Assembly: GCA_947375135.1 (NCBI GenBank)
Contig: CANCER010000011.1
Coordinates: 1-64,000 of the forward strand
Length of the DNA: 64,000 nt
Source: Comamonadaceae bacterium
Lineage (GTDB): Bacteria > Pseudomonadota > Gammaproteobacteria > Burkholderiales > Burkholderiaceae_C
Direction: 5' to 3'
In this document: positions 41,713-57,900 of the stretch, in pieces
Position numbering within the stretch: position 1 is the stretch's first letter
Layout: each line of letters starts with the position of its first letter
The notes under the pieces: model-generated
Seen by the model: the letters and a program-made list of their open reading frames with translations, nothing else
What the model was told of the DNA's origin: nothing
Database searches by the model: none
Program-made: the position numbers and the translations under genes

Positions 41713-42312
41713 TCAGATGCGTTGACCGAGCCAGCGCGTGACATGCGCCAGCCCCTGATGTCCCGGCCCCTCGGACAGGGTGGTCTCACCCTGCCAGGCC
41801 AATACGGGTTGCAACAGGTCTGCGAATTCTGCCGCCAGTTGTTCCGGCGTGTAGAGCATATCCACGTCCCTGGGGCCGCCGCTGCTGTGGTGCAACTGCT
41901 GGGGGTGAAAGGCTTCGAGGATCAGCCAGCCACCGGGCTTGAGCCCCTGTGCCAGCGCACGGTGCGCCCGCAACCGGATGCTGCCGGGCAGGTGCACATA
42001 GATCAGCACCACCGCGTCCACGCTGGCGGGCGCGGGCGACCAGTCGGCCAGATCGACGAAGGTGGTGGTCAGCGTGACCCCTTTTTCAGCCGCCAGGGTT
42101 TGCGCCTTTTGCAGGCCGACGCTGGAGTTGTCGACCGAGGTCACGGCATGGCCCTGGCCGGCCAGCCAGACGCCGTTGCGGCCCTCGCCGTCACCGGGCA
42201 CCAGTACGACGCTGGCAGCTGGCAGACGAAGGGCTGCTTCGCGCAAAAAAGCGTTGGCTTCTGTGCCGTATTTGAAGCCCGGCTCGGCAAAGCGCTGGTC
42301 CCAGAAATTCAT
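41713..42312 (-). CDS. SAM-dependent class I methyltransferase
   Basis: 199 aa; VVLVPGDGEGRNGVWLAGQGHAVTSVDNS; LKPGGWLILEAF. Confidence 0.85.
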   Translation of the reverse strand: MNFWDQRFAEPGFKYGTEANAFLREAALRLPAASVVLVPGDGEGRNGVWLAGQGHAVTSVDNSSVGLQKAQTLAAEKGVTLTTTFVDLADWSPAPASVDAVVLIYVHLPGSIRLRAHRALAQGLKPGGWLILEAFHPQQLHHSSGGPRDVDMLYTPEQLAAEFADLLQPVLAWQGETTLSEGPGHQGLAHVTRWLGQRI

Positions 42313-42321
42313 GGCCAGGCC

Positions 42322-42672
42322 TTACGCCGGTGCCGACATGGCGTCGAAGGCGGCCAGCGCCTCTGCGGTGTACATCAGGGCCGGGCCACCGCCCATGTAG
42401 ACGCACACGGCCAGCATTTCTTCCAGTTCCTGCTTGCTGCAGCCCAGCTTGATCAGGGCCTTGACGTGAAAGCCGATGCAGCCCGAGCAATGCTGGGTGA
42501 TCCCGATGGCCAGGGCCATCAGCTCCTTGTGTTTGGCGCTGACGGCGCCCTCCGCCATGGCGGCACGCGCCAGCTGGCCAAAGGCCTGCATGGCGTCGGG
42601 CTGGGCTTTGCGCAGGGGCGCCAGGTTGGCGTTGATGTTCTGGATCAGGCCGGTGTGGTCAAAGGTGCTCAT
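42322..42672 (-). CDS. carboxymuconolactone decarboxylase/AhpD-like protein
   Basis: 116 aa; CSGCIGFHVKALIKLGCSKQELEEMLAV (CxxC...H). Confidence 0.9.
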   Translation of the reverse strand: MSTFDHTGLIQNINANLAPLRKAQPDAMQAFGQLARAAMAEGAVSAKHKELMALAIGITQHCSGCIGFHVKALIKLGCSKQELEEMLAVCVYMGGGPALMYTAEALAAFDAMSAPA

Positions 42673-42712
42673 GGGGGCTCACAATCAAAGTGGGGAAGGA
42701 ATAAGGAGGATT

Positions 42713-42732
42713 TTATACCCCATGGGGTATAA
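42713..42732. promoter_or_regulatory. 20-bp perfect palindrome TTATACCCCATGGGGTATAA
   Basis: Read directly; between divergent AhpD-like and MerR genes. Confidence 0.8.
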
Positions 42733-42789
42733 GATGCAACCTTTGCAACGCACACTGGTGCTGCATCAACAAATGACGGGGGACAGGTG

Positions 42790-43209
42790 ATGGAACGCAT
42801 GAATATCGGACAGGCAGCCAAGGCTTCGGGCGTGTCGGCCAAAATGATCCGCCACTACGAAAGCATCGGCTTGGTTGCGCCGGCGGCGCGCACCGAGGCC
42901 GGTTACCGCCTGTATGGCGCGCGCGACATCCACACCCTGCAGTTTGTGCGCCATGCGCGCGACCTGGGTTTCTCCCTGGCGCAGATCGGCGAACTGATTG
43001 GCCTGTGGCAGGACCGTTCGCGCCCTAGCCGCCAGGTGAAAGCCCTGGCCCAGGCGCATATCCGCGCGTTAGAGCAAAAGGCCGCGGAGTTGCTCACCAT
43101 GAAAGCTACGTTGGCGCAACTGGTGCAGTGCTGCCATGGCGACGACCGGCCCGAATGCCCGATTCTGGAAACCCTGGCCAACGACCGGCAACCGGCAGCC
43201 GGGCACTGA
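42790..43209 (+). CDS. MerR family regulator, CueR-like
   Basis: MNIGQAAKASGVSAKMIRHYESIGLV; C-terminal CCHGDDRPECPILETLA metal loop as in CueR. Confidence 0.85.
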   Translation: MERMNIGQAAKASGVSAKMIRHYESIGLVAPAARTEAGYRLYGARDIHTLQFVRHARDLGFSLAQIGELIGLWQDRSRPSRQVKALAQAHIRALEQKAAELLTMKATLAQLVQCCHGDDRPECPILETLANDRQPAAGH

Positions 43210-43211
43210 CT

Positions 43212-43760
43212 TCAGTCGTTCTCCGGCTGCACCTGCAGCGCTTCCAGAAAGCGCGACACCATGTTGTAGGTGGCAATCACACCGACGAGTTCCACCAGGG
43301 CTTGCGTGGAATCCAGCGCCTGCTGCACGCGGTCAAAGCAGGCATCGGTGACCTGCACATTGCACGTCATCTCCCGCGTCAGTTGCAGCACCGCGCGCTC
43401 GGCCTCGCTGAACAGCACCGCATCCTGCAGCGCGGCGTCCAGGTTCTTCAGCCGCTCCAGTTGCGCGGGTGTGCCGCCCACGGCCAGCCACTCCGGCGCA
43501 TGCTGCAGCAGCTCGTAGTCGGCGCGGTTCAGTACCGCCACCGCGCAGATGGCCAGCTCCCTGAGCCTGGCATCCAGCAACAGGGCATTGCGCACCGCGC
43601 CCAAAAAGCCATTCCAGCCGACGGCAAAGGCCGGGCTGTTGAGCAGCATGCGGTCCAGATTCAGCAGGGTGCCGCCGCGCCGCTTGCGGATAGCCTGCAC
43701 CACGTCCATGGGTTCCAGTTGGTCGTCCGGCCGCTGGGGGATTCGGAGGGGATGGGGCAT
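43212..43760 (-). CDS. peroxidase-related/carboxymuconolactone decarboxylase family protein
   Basis: 182 aa; all-helical AhpD-like pattern, LRELAICAVAVLNRADYELLQHAPEW. Confidence 0.75.
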   Translation of the reverse strand: MPHPLRIPQRPDDQLEPMDVVQAIRKRRGGTLLNLDRMLLNSPAFAVGWNGFLGAVRNALLLDARLRELAICAVAVLNRADYELLQHAPEWLAVGGTPAQLERLKNLDAALQDAVLFSEAERAVLQLTREMTCNVQVTDACFDRVQQALDSTQALVELVGVIATYNMVSRFLEALQVQPEND

Positions 43761-43762
43761 GC

Positions 43763-44557
43763 TCAGTCCACCGCAGCGATCAGCTCGGCAGCGTGGTGGC
43801 GCTGCTGCTCTTCCATCACCAGCTGACCCAGCTCGCGCTTGAGGCTATTGAAGGCAGGTGAAGAGGGGTCGCGCAGGCGCGGCAGGTCCACCAGCAGGTC
43901 GCGCTTGACGGTTCCCGGGCGGTAGGTCATGACCACAATGCGGTCGGCCAGGTAAATGGCCTCCTCGATGCTGTGCGTCACAAAAATCACCGTCTTGCCC
44001 AGCTCGGCCCAGATGCGCAGCAGCTCGTCCTGCAGATTGCGGCGCGTGAGCGCATCGAGTGCGCCAAAGGGTTCGTCCATCAGCAGGATGGGCGAGTCCA
44101 GCGCCAGGATGCGGGCAATCGCCACGCGCTGGCGCATGCCGCCCGACAGGTCCTTGGGGTAGCGGCTGCGGAAGTCGGTGAGGCCCAGCTTGGCCAGCAG
44201 CGTGGTGACGGTATCGTGGATTTTTTCCGCTGATTCGCCCTTGATTTCCAGACCGAAGGCGATGTTTTTTTCCACCGTCATCCAGGGGAAGAGGGCGTAT
44301 TCCTGGAACACCATGCCGCGGTCCGGCCCGGGGCCGGTGACCGCTTGGCCGTCGGCCGTGATGCTGCCGCTGCTGGGCAGCGAAAAGCCGGCAATGGCAT
44401 TGAGCAGGGTGGACTTGCCACAGCCCGAGGGGCCGAGCAGGCAGACAAACTGGCCGCGCGGAATGTCGAGGTGAATGTCTTTCAGTGCGACCACTTCACG
44501 GTCCGCACTGGCGAAGATTTTGTGGACGCCTTGGATGGCAATATGCGATGCGCTCAT
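43763..44557 (-). CDS. nitrate/sulfonate/taurine-type ABC transporter ATP-binding protein
   Basis: GPSGCGKST, LSGGMRQRVAIARIL, LLMDEPFGALDALTR, FVTHSIEEAIYLADR. Confidence 0.92.
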   Translation of the reverse strand: MSASHIAIQGVHKIFASADREVVALKDIHLDIPRGQFVCLLGPSGCGKSTLLNAIAGFSLPSSGSITADGQAVTGPGPDRGMVFQEYALFPWMTVEKNIAFGLEIKGESAEKIHDTVTTLLAKLGLTDFRSRYPKDLSGGMRQRVAIARILALDSPILLMDEPFGALDALTRRNLQDELLRIWAELGKTVIFVTHSIEEAIYLADRIVVMTYRPGTVKRDLLVDLPRLRDPSSPAFNSLKRELGQLVMEEQQRHHAAELIAAVD

Positions 44558-44558
44558 G

Positions 44559-45383
44559 TCAATGCTCCAGACCACGGTGCCAGCGCAGCAAATAGTTGTT
44601 CAGTTTGTTCACGCCCATGTCGATGGCCAGGCCCAGCATGCCGATGCTGACCATGCCGGCGATGATTTTGTCGGACCAGAAATACTCCCGTGCCTCCAGA
44701 ATCCTAAAGCCCAGGCCGTTGTTCACCGCAATCATCTCGGACACGATGACCACGATAAAGGCGGTGCCGATGCCGATGCGCACGCCCGACAAAATGTAGG
44801 GCACGGAGGCCGGCAATATCACGCGCAAAAACAGCGTGCGTTGATTCGCACCCAGGTTGCGCGCGGCACGCAGGTAGATGCCGTCCACATGGCGAACGCC
44901 GGCGATGGTGTTGATCAGCACCGGGAAGAAAGCACCGATGCTGATGAGGAAGATGGCCGGCGGATTGCCCAAGCCGAACCACAGAATCGCCAACGGAATG
45001 TAGGCAATCGGCGGGATGGGCCGCAACACCTGCGCCAGCGGATTGAGCCAGGCATAGACGCGCGGGCTCGCACCCATCACCAGGCCCAGCGGCAAGGCCA
45101 GGCCGGCGCCCACACAAAAGCCCACCGCCACCCGGTACATGCTGCCGGTGGCGTCCAGAATCAGCTCCCCCGAGATGGCCCAGGCCAGCCAGCTGCCACC
45201 GGTTTCAGCGAACGACTTGGGCGGCAGCAGGTAGGCCACCCAGCGTGTCACCACCGCCCAGGGCGAGGGCAGCACATGCTCGTTCACCCAGCCCAGGCTG
45301 GAGACGGTTTGCCAGATGGCAATCAGGACGATGGGAACGATGAACCCGGCGCCCGCTTCGCGCCAGTTAAAGGGTTTGCGCAT
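44559..45383 (-). CDS. nitrate/sulfonate/taurine-type ABC transporter permease
   Basis: 274 aa; LRAARNLGANQRTLFLRVILPASVPYILSGVRIGIG. Confidence 0.92.
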   Translation of the reverse strand: MRKPFNWREAGAGFIVPIVLIAIWQTVSSLGWVNEHVLPSPWAVVTRWVAYLLPPKSFAETGGSWLAWAISGELILDATGSMYRVAVGFCVGAGLALPLGLVMGASPRVYAWLNPLAQVLRPIPPIAYIPLAILWFGLGNPPAIFLISIGAFFPVLINTIAGVRHVDGIYLRAARNLGANQRTLFLRVILPASVPYILSGVRIGIGTAFIVVIVSEMIAVNNGLGFRILEAREYFWSDKIIAGMVSIGMLGLAIDMGVNKLNNYLLRWHRGLEH

Positions 45384-45389
45384 GGCGGT

Positions 45390-46373
45390 TTACTTCACGC
45401 CCAGGGACTTCTTGGCCGCATCCAGCAGGTCGGTCTTGACCCAGTCGGTGGCCACCGGCGGCTTGTCCATCTTCCCGATGCCGTACTTGGCCATCAGGTC
45501 GGTGGAGACCTGGATGTGCGCGGGCGTGATGTCAAAACTGTAGGGCGAGTTGCCGATGGCGTCGTCAAAGTCGTCCTTGGTGATCTGGCCCTTGAAGACG
45601 GTTTGCGTGACAAACTTTTCCGCCGTGGCCTTGTTGTCGATAAAGGTCTTGGTAGCTTCGACAAAACAGCGCATGAACTTCTCGGCCAGGGGGCGGCGCT
45701 CCTTGTAGAACTTCTCGGTCATCACCAGGGTGCGCACCGGCTCGCCAATCGGCGTGTCGTAGGGTTTGAGAATTTCCACGCCGAAGTTTTTGTTCAGCGC
45801 CTGCGAGGCCTGCGGCTCCGTCTGCATGATGGCGTCCAGGTTCTTGCCGATGAGGGCGGCGTTCAGGTCCGGGTAGCCCAGGTAAATCAGCTGCACGTCC
45901 TTGCCGGGTGCGTCAGAAGAACTGATGCCGTTCTGCCCCAGCTCGGTGGCCAGCAGCAGTTCCTGGATGCTGCCGCGCGTGACCCCAACCTTCTTACCCT
46001 TCAGGTCTTTGATGGTCTTGATACCGGCGTCCGGGCGCGCCACCAGGCGCGCGCCGCCCTTGGCAAAACCGGCCACCACGTAAATCGGGATGCCCTTGGC
46101 GCGTCCCGAGATGGCGGCCTCGGAAGCCGTGGCGCCCACATCCAGCTCACCGGCAATGATGGCCTGCATCACGTCCAGACCCTTGGCGAAGGTACTTTCT
46201 TCCACCTTGATGCCGCACTTGGGGGCGATTTCCTTGATGTAGGAAATGGCGGCAAAGTGCGCCAGTTTGAGGTTGCCCAGGCGGATCACGTCATCGGCGG
46301 CGCGGGCGGAAAAGCTGGTGAAAGTCGTAAATGCGGCGCAGGCCAACAGGCCCACAGCGAGGGGTTTGAACAT
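45390..46373 (-). CDS. ABC transporter substrate-binding protein (SsuA/NrtA/TauA-like)
   Basis: Signal peptide [45 protein letters not shown]. Confidence 0.88.
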   Translation of the reverse strand: MFKPLAVGLLACAAFTTFTSFSARAADDVIRLGNLKLAHFAAISYIKEIAPKCGIKVEESTFAKGLDVMQAIIAGELDVGATASEAAISGRAKGIPIYVVAGFAKGGARLVARPDAGIKTIKDLKGKKVGVTRGSIQELLLATELGQNGISSSDAPGKDVQLIYLGYPDLNAALIGKNLDAIMQTEPQASQALNKNFGVEILKPYDTPIGEPVRTLVMTEKFYKERRPLAEKFMRCFVEATKTFIDNKATAEKFVTQTVFKGQITKDDFDDAIGNSPYSFDITPAHIQVSTDLMAKYGIGKMDKPPVATDWVKTDLLDAAKKSLGVK

Positions 46374-46495
46374 GGTTTGTCTCCGTTGATATCGGTGAGG
46401 CAGATGCACGCTTGCTCTGCACTGACGCTATTGTGCCGCCCTCTGCGACATTGCACCCGGACCCGACCGGGACCAATGGTTGTAGAGTAGCTGCC

Positions 46496-53164
<6,669 letters not shown>

Positions 53165-53167
53165 GCC

Positions 53168-54967
53168 TTAAGGAACCACCCATTCCGGCTCACCGGTCAC
53201 GCCGGGAGCATCCGGGTTCAAACGCGCCAGATAGGCCCCTTTGGAGGCAAAGCGCTGGCCCTGCGCCAGACTCAGGCGCGGGTACACCGTGGTGCCGCCG
53301 CGCAAGCGCATTTCTTCCAGGTGCGCCATCTGGGCCTTGGTGATCGCCTCCGCCGCCGCCGCCTGGGCCGGCGTGGTTTGTGTGGTTTGCAGCGGGCGCT
53401 TGTTCATGGGCGCCATCATCATGGCCTGGATTTCTTCCTGCACCTGCAGGGTCTCAAAACCGCCCAGGGTGGATTCGGCCCGCTCGATCAGGTAGTCGGT
53501 GTGCAGGTTATTGAGCATGCCCCGCAAGGTGGACTGCAATGCGCCGGCGGCAAAAAACACCTCGGACTGCAGGCGCAAATCCACCAACGGCACCTGGCTT
53601 CCGGCCAGCCAGGCCTGCAAGCGCTCCACATTGGCCGTGCGCAGCCGGGGCAGCTCCAGCGGCTGCACCAGGGTGGCGTTTTGGCGCCAGGCAGCGGGCA
53701 GTGCCAGTTGCTCATCCCCGGCCAAACGGGCAGAAACCAGCACCCGGGCGGGCGTAGGCGCCAGCGCGGCCAGCGCGGCCACATCCGCCGGCCGCAACCA
53801 CAGCACCAGGGTATCTTGCGCGCCCAGACCGGCTACGGCTGCCTGCACCGTGGCCGGGTCCGCATGGGCGTCCACCTCCTGCAGCGCCAGCTGCGCGGCC
53901 TCTGGGCTGCCCGCCACCAGCGACTGCCGCAGGGCGGCCGCAGCGCTGCGCGCCACGGCGTCAGGGGCAACCAGTTGCACGATACGTCCGCCCCCCGCCT
54001 GAAGTTGGGCCGCCATGACCTGCGCCTCGAGCGCCACACCGGCTGAAAAATACAGGCTGAACTGGCTCTGCGCAGCGTCTGCCGGCACCTTGTCCACACT
54101 GGGGAACCAGCAGGCCACGCGGTGCGCTTCGCAAAAATCCTGCACCGGCTGCCATTCGCCGTTGGACAGGCCGGACACCAGGGCAAACACCGGCTGCTGC
54201 GTTTGGCGTTGCACCAGCTGTTGAGCCCAGCCCTCACTCGGGCCACTGAGCTCCCAGATGTCCAGGGCCCACTTGCGGCGCGACTGCAAACGGCGCTCCT
54301 CTACCGCCATCATTTTTTGGCGCCGGCCCGTCGTCACGTTGAGGTTCATCTGCCGGACCGCCGTGGTCAGCGTGTGGATGAACGCCTGGCGCCGCGCCGG
54401 CTCCACACCCGGCGCAATCACGGTGGCCATGTGGATGGTGTCGCCCACCACGGCCGCCGACATGGCAGGAGACAGGGTTTGCAGATACGCCGCCAGCGCA
54501 CGCAACTGTCCCTCGGTCAGGGCGAAGTGCGGCATGAGCGCGTCCATGGCGCGCCCGTCAGGGTGCTTGCCTTCACGCACAGCGGCAGAAAATGCTTGCG
54601 GGCTGTAGGGCGCGTGCGCCACCGAGATGCGCCGGTCAAACTGCCGGTCCATGCGCACCACCACCGGCTCCCCCCCGCCAAACAGGGCACGGCCACTGAT
54701 GGGTGGTATGCCGGCAGTGCCTTCCACCTGGCCCAGGCCGCTGCGGCGGTGGCAGGTGACGCAAGCAGCGGCGCTGCCGGATACCGCACCGATATCCGGG
54801 CGCAGGCCTTGCAGCGGCTTTCCATCCGGTAGCACGCCCTCCAGGTAAATCCGGCGGCCTGCCGCCACCTCGGCATCGGTGGCGGTCTGCGCCCTGGCGG
54901 GCCAGGCAACAGACAGCAGCAGCGCGAGCAGGACCAGAAGGGATTTCGGTTTCATTCCAATTGGCAC
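53168..54967 (-). CDS. cytochrome c - periplasmic-binding-protein-like fusion, secreted
   Basis: 599 aa; signal peptide, single CVTCH heme motif near N-terminus, then type I PBP-like domain. Confidence 0.75.
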   Translation of the reverse strand: MPIGMKPKSLLVLLALLLSVAWPARAQTATDAEVAAGRRIYLEGVLPDGKPLQGLRPDIGAVSGSAAACVTCHRRSGLGQVEGTAGIPPISGRALFGGGEPVVVRMDRQFDRRISVAHAPYSPQAFSAAVREGKHPDGRAMDALMPHFALTEGQLRALAAYLQTLSPAMSAAVVGDTIHMATVIAPGVEPARRQAFIHTLTTAVRQMNLNVTTGRRQKMMAVEERRLQSRRKWALDIWELSGPSEGWAQQLVQRQTQQPVFALVSGLSNGEWQPVQDFCEAHRVACWFPSVDKVPADAAQSQFSLYFSAGVALEAQVMAAQLQAGGGRIVQLVAPDAVARSAAAALRQSLVAGSPEAAQLALQEVDAHADPATVQAAVAGLGAQDTLVLWLRPADVAALAALAPTPARVLVSARLAGDEQLALPAAWRQNATLVQPLELPRLRTANVERLQAWLAGSQVPLVDLRLQSEVFFAAGALQSTLRGMLNNLHTDYLIERAESTLGGFETLQVQEEIQAMMMAPMNKRPLQTTQTTPAQAAAAEAITKAQMAHLEEMRLRGGTTVYPRLSLAQGQRFASKGAYLARLNPDAPGVTGEPEWVVP

Positions 54968-54990
54968 GTCACAGCGTCCGGGCCGGCCGC

Positions 54991-57900
54991 TCAGGGGGCC
55001 GTGACCGACACAGGCGCAGAATACGCCGAGGCGCCCAGCGCATGGGTGGCCGCGACGCGGAAGTAGTACACCGTGCCCTTGGTCAAGCCCGTGGCCAGGT
55101 AGCTGCCCGAACCACCGGTTCCCGCCAGGGGCACAGGCACTGCCGTGGTCACCAGACCGGCGGTAAATGCGCTATTGGTGGCGCGCTGCACCAAGAAGCC
55201 GGTTTCATTGGCAGCCCGGTCCGTCCAGCCCAGCAGCACCGACCGCGTGGCTCCTGGCGTGGCCGTCAGTGCAGTGGGCACGTTGAGTGGCAGCACGGCC
55301 GTTACCGGTTGGGAGGCCACGCCGGTCACCACAGGCTGCACACCTGCAGCCGAAGTCACAGCGGCCACCGTATAGGTGTAGCTTGCCAGGGGCACGGCCG
55401 TGGTGTCGGTGTAGCTCACTGCACCGCCCGCGCCCACCTTCAGGGCGGTGCTACGGGCCGGTGTCGTAAACACCACCCGCACACCGGCCGCGTCGGTACG
55501 CGTCACCTGGAACGCGGTTTCGTTGCTGCTGTTATCCACCCAGCTCAACACGACCGACACACCGCCCGCTGTGTTGGCCGTCAGTCCCGTCGGGGCGGTG
55601 GAAGGCGGTGTGGCCGTGGCCGTATTGGATGGCAACGAGCTGGATACCGTGCTGCCGTTGGTGTTGACCGCAAGCACCTGGTAGTCGTAAGCCGTACCTG
55701 CCACGGCCGAGGCGTCGACGTAGGTGACCAGGGTGCCCTTCGTGGTTTTTGCAGCGGCGCTACGGGCTACCGTAGCCAGCAAACCGAATGTCCCGCTACC
55801 CCGGAGGCTGCGCCAGACCTGGAAGGAGGTTTCGTTGGTGGAGGTGTCGGTCCAGGCCAGCAGGACATTGCCACCATTGGCACCCACGGCCACCAGATTG
55901 GCTGGCGCAGCCACCGTGGTCGCCGCCGTGACGGAGGTCGAACTGCCAGCCGGCCCCACGGTTGCGCCCCGCACGGCTTTCACACGGTACATGTACGTGG
56001 AACCGTCTGCGGTGGTGGTGTCGACGTAGCCCGTACTGTCGGCTGGCAAGGTGCTGCTCAAGACGACCCAGGCCGCTGCGGGGGCTGCACATGCCGTGCC
56101 GTTGCAACGCTCCACGGTATAGGACGCTGCCCCGGTGGCGGTGTTCGTCCAGTTGACGGTGGTCTGCGGTACACCGTTGACCGTGGTCGACTGGGCGTTC
56201 ACCACCGGTGCGAGCAGGGCAAACTTCAGCGTAAACGGGGCGCTGGCTATGTCACCCGCTTCATTGACTGCGACCACCCGGTACCGGTAGTCGGTGATGG
56301 CCGCCAGCGTGCTAGGGTCCTGGAAGCTGGTGGCATTGGCCAAGGTATTGACGCGGGAATCCACCACGGGAGACGCGGCTGCGAGGGCCACGAAGCTGCC
56401 CACCGTGGCCGTTGCACCGCTGCCGGTGACCGCCGCACGTTCGACACGGAAGCCGATTTCATTCTGGGTATTGCCCTTGGTGGCGGCATTGGCGTTGCCG
56501 AAGCTGTCGGTCGCGGGGGTCGGGTCGGTCCAGGTGACCTTGCCGCTGGCATCCACCGCCACATTGCCGGGCGCGGCCGGTGCCGTAACGACCGGGAAGA
56601 AGGCCATGGGACGCATCAGGTCGTTTTCTTCGTGGCCCAGGATGTGGCAGTGCCAGACGTATTCCCAACCGAAGTTGGTGCGGATGTTGGCCACAGGCTG
56701 CGCCATGGGCTGGCCATACGCCGGGCTGGAGGCATCCAGGTTCAACTGGTTGAACGCGAACGGGACGGTGCTGCCATCCGTGTACGCGGTGCCGTACAGC
56801 ACGTCATTGGCCGTGGCACCGTCCTTCATGGTCGGGTCCAGCGGGCGCACGCTGTTGGGCAGGCCAAAGGGCAGCTGCGGTGTCTTGGGCTTGAGGGCGA
56901 CGATGATGTCTGCACCCGGCCAGTTCTTCACGTTTTCTTTCCAGCCCATTTCATCTGCCGCAGGCGGCTGCAAGGTGCCATCCATCAAACGGTGGGCCAG
57001 CACTTGCACGTTGAAGAGGTGGAAGTGCATCGGGTGGTTGTCCACGTCGTAGTTCTTGATCCACCAGTACTGCACCTCGTCCGGATGGAGGATTTCGGTC
57101 GGTGCGTCAATGTAGGACAGGGGAGTCGCCCCGACAGTCCCCGGCAGTTCCGTGCCCAGCTGCGCAATCAGGCGTCCGATATTGGAGTCGGTATAGCCGC
57201 TGATCGTTTTCACCTTGAGCGTCACCTTGGCGCCACTGGCCAGCACCATTTCGTTGCTGGCCGCATCCACCGATTGGGGCATGGCCTGTTCGATGTGCGG
57301 CTCTGCCACGGCGGCATAAGCCTTGGGCAACTCAGTGGCCAGCGCGCCACCGCTTCCGGTCGGGTCATAGGCTGCTTCAGGCGCGGCGCCATTGGCCAGT
57401 GTGGCGGCCACGCGGATTTGCATGAGCGTGCGGGTGTTCGGGCCGTAACCGGCCAGGGTGCCGGGGGCACCACCGGCGGCCGTCTGATCGGCGTTGCCGG
57501 TGTAGTAGTCGTAACGCGGATCGCCGCCGGGCACGGGTGCCGTGCCGTCGTTGTACATGATCAGGGTCTGGCCCGCGAACTGCGAAAAATCGATCACGGT
57601 ATCGGCCCGCTCGGCGGTGCCGAGGTAGAAGTCACCGGCCAGCTCTTCGCCGTTGATGTCAAAACGCATCAGGGTGGGCTGGTGCACCACAGGGTGGGGC
57701 AAAAAGCCGGTCTCGTTGCCAAACTGGATGATGCTGGGGCCGGCGGTGGACGGATCGGGAACCCCGGCCGGATCGGTCGATGTGTTGACAAAGCCGTTCG
57801 CTCCGGTTCCATCGCGCGGGACGATGGTGAGTTCGGTGTCCGCTGCGGTGGTCTTGCCGGTCAAGGGGTCTGTCACGGGCGCCGAGGGGGCCGCCTTCCA

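Noticed and set aside
44475-46490. 671-aa plus-strand ORF opposite the taurine-type ABC genes
   Set aside because: Antisense of well-supported transporter genes; no family signature.
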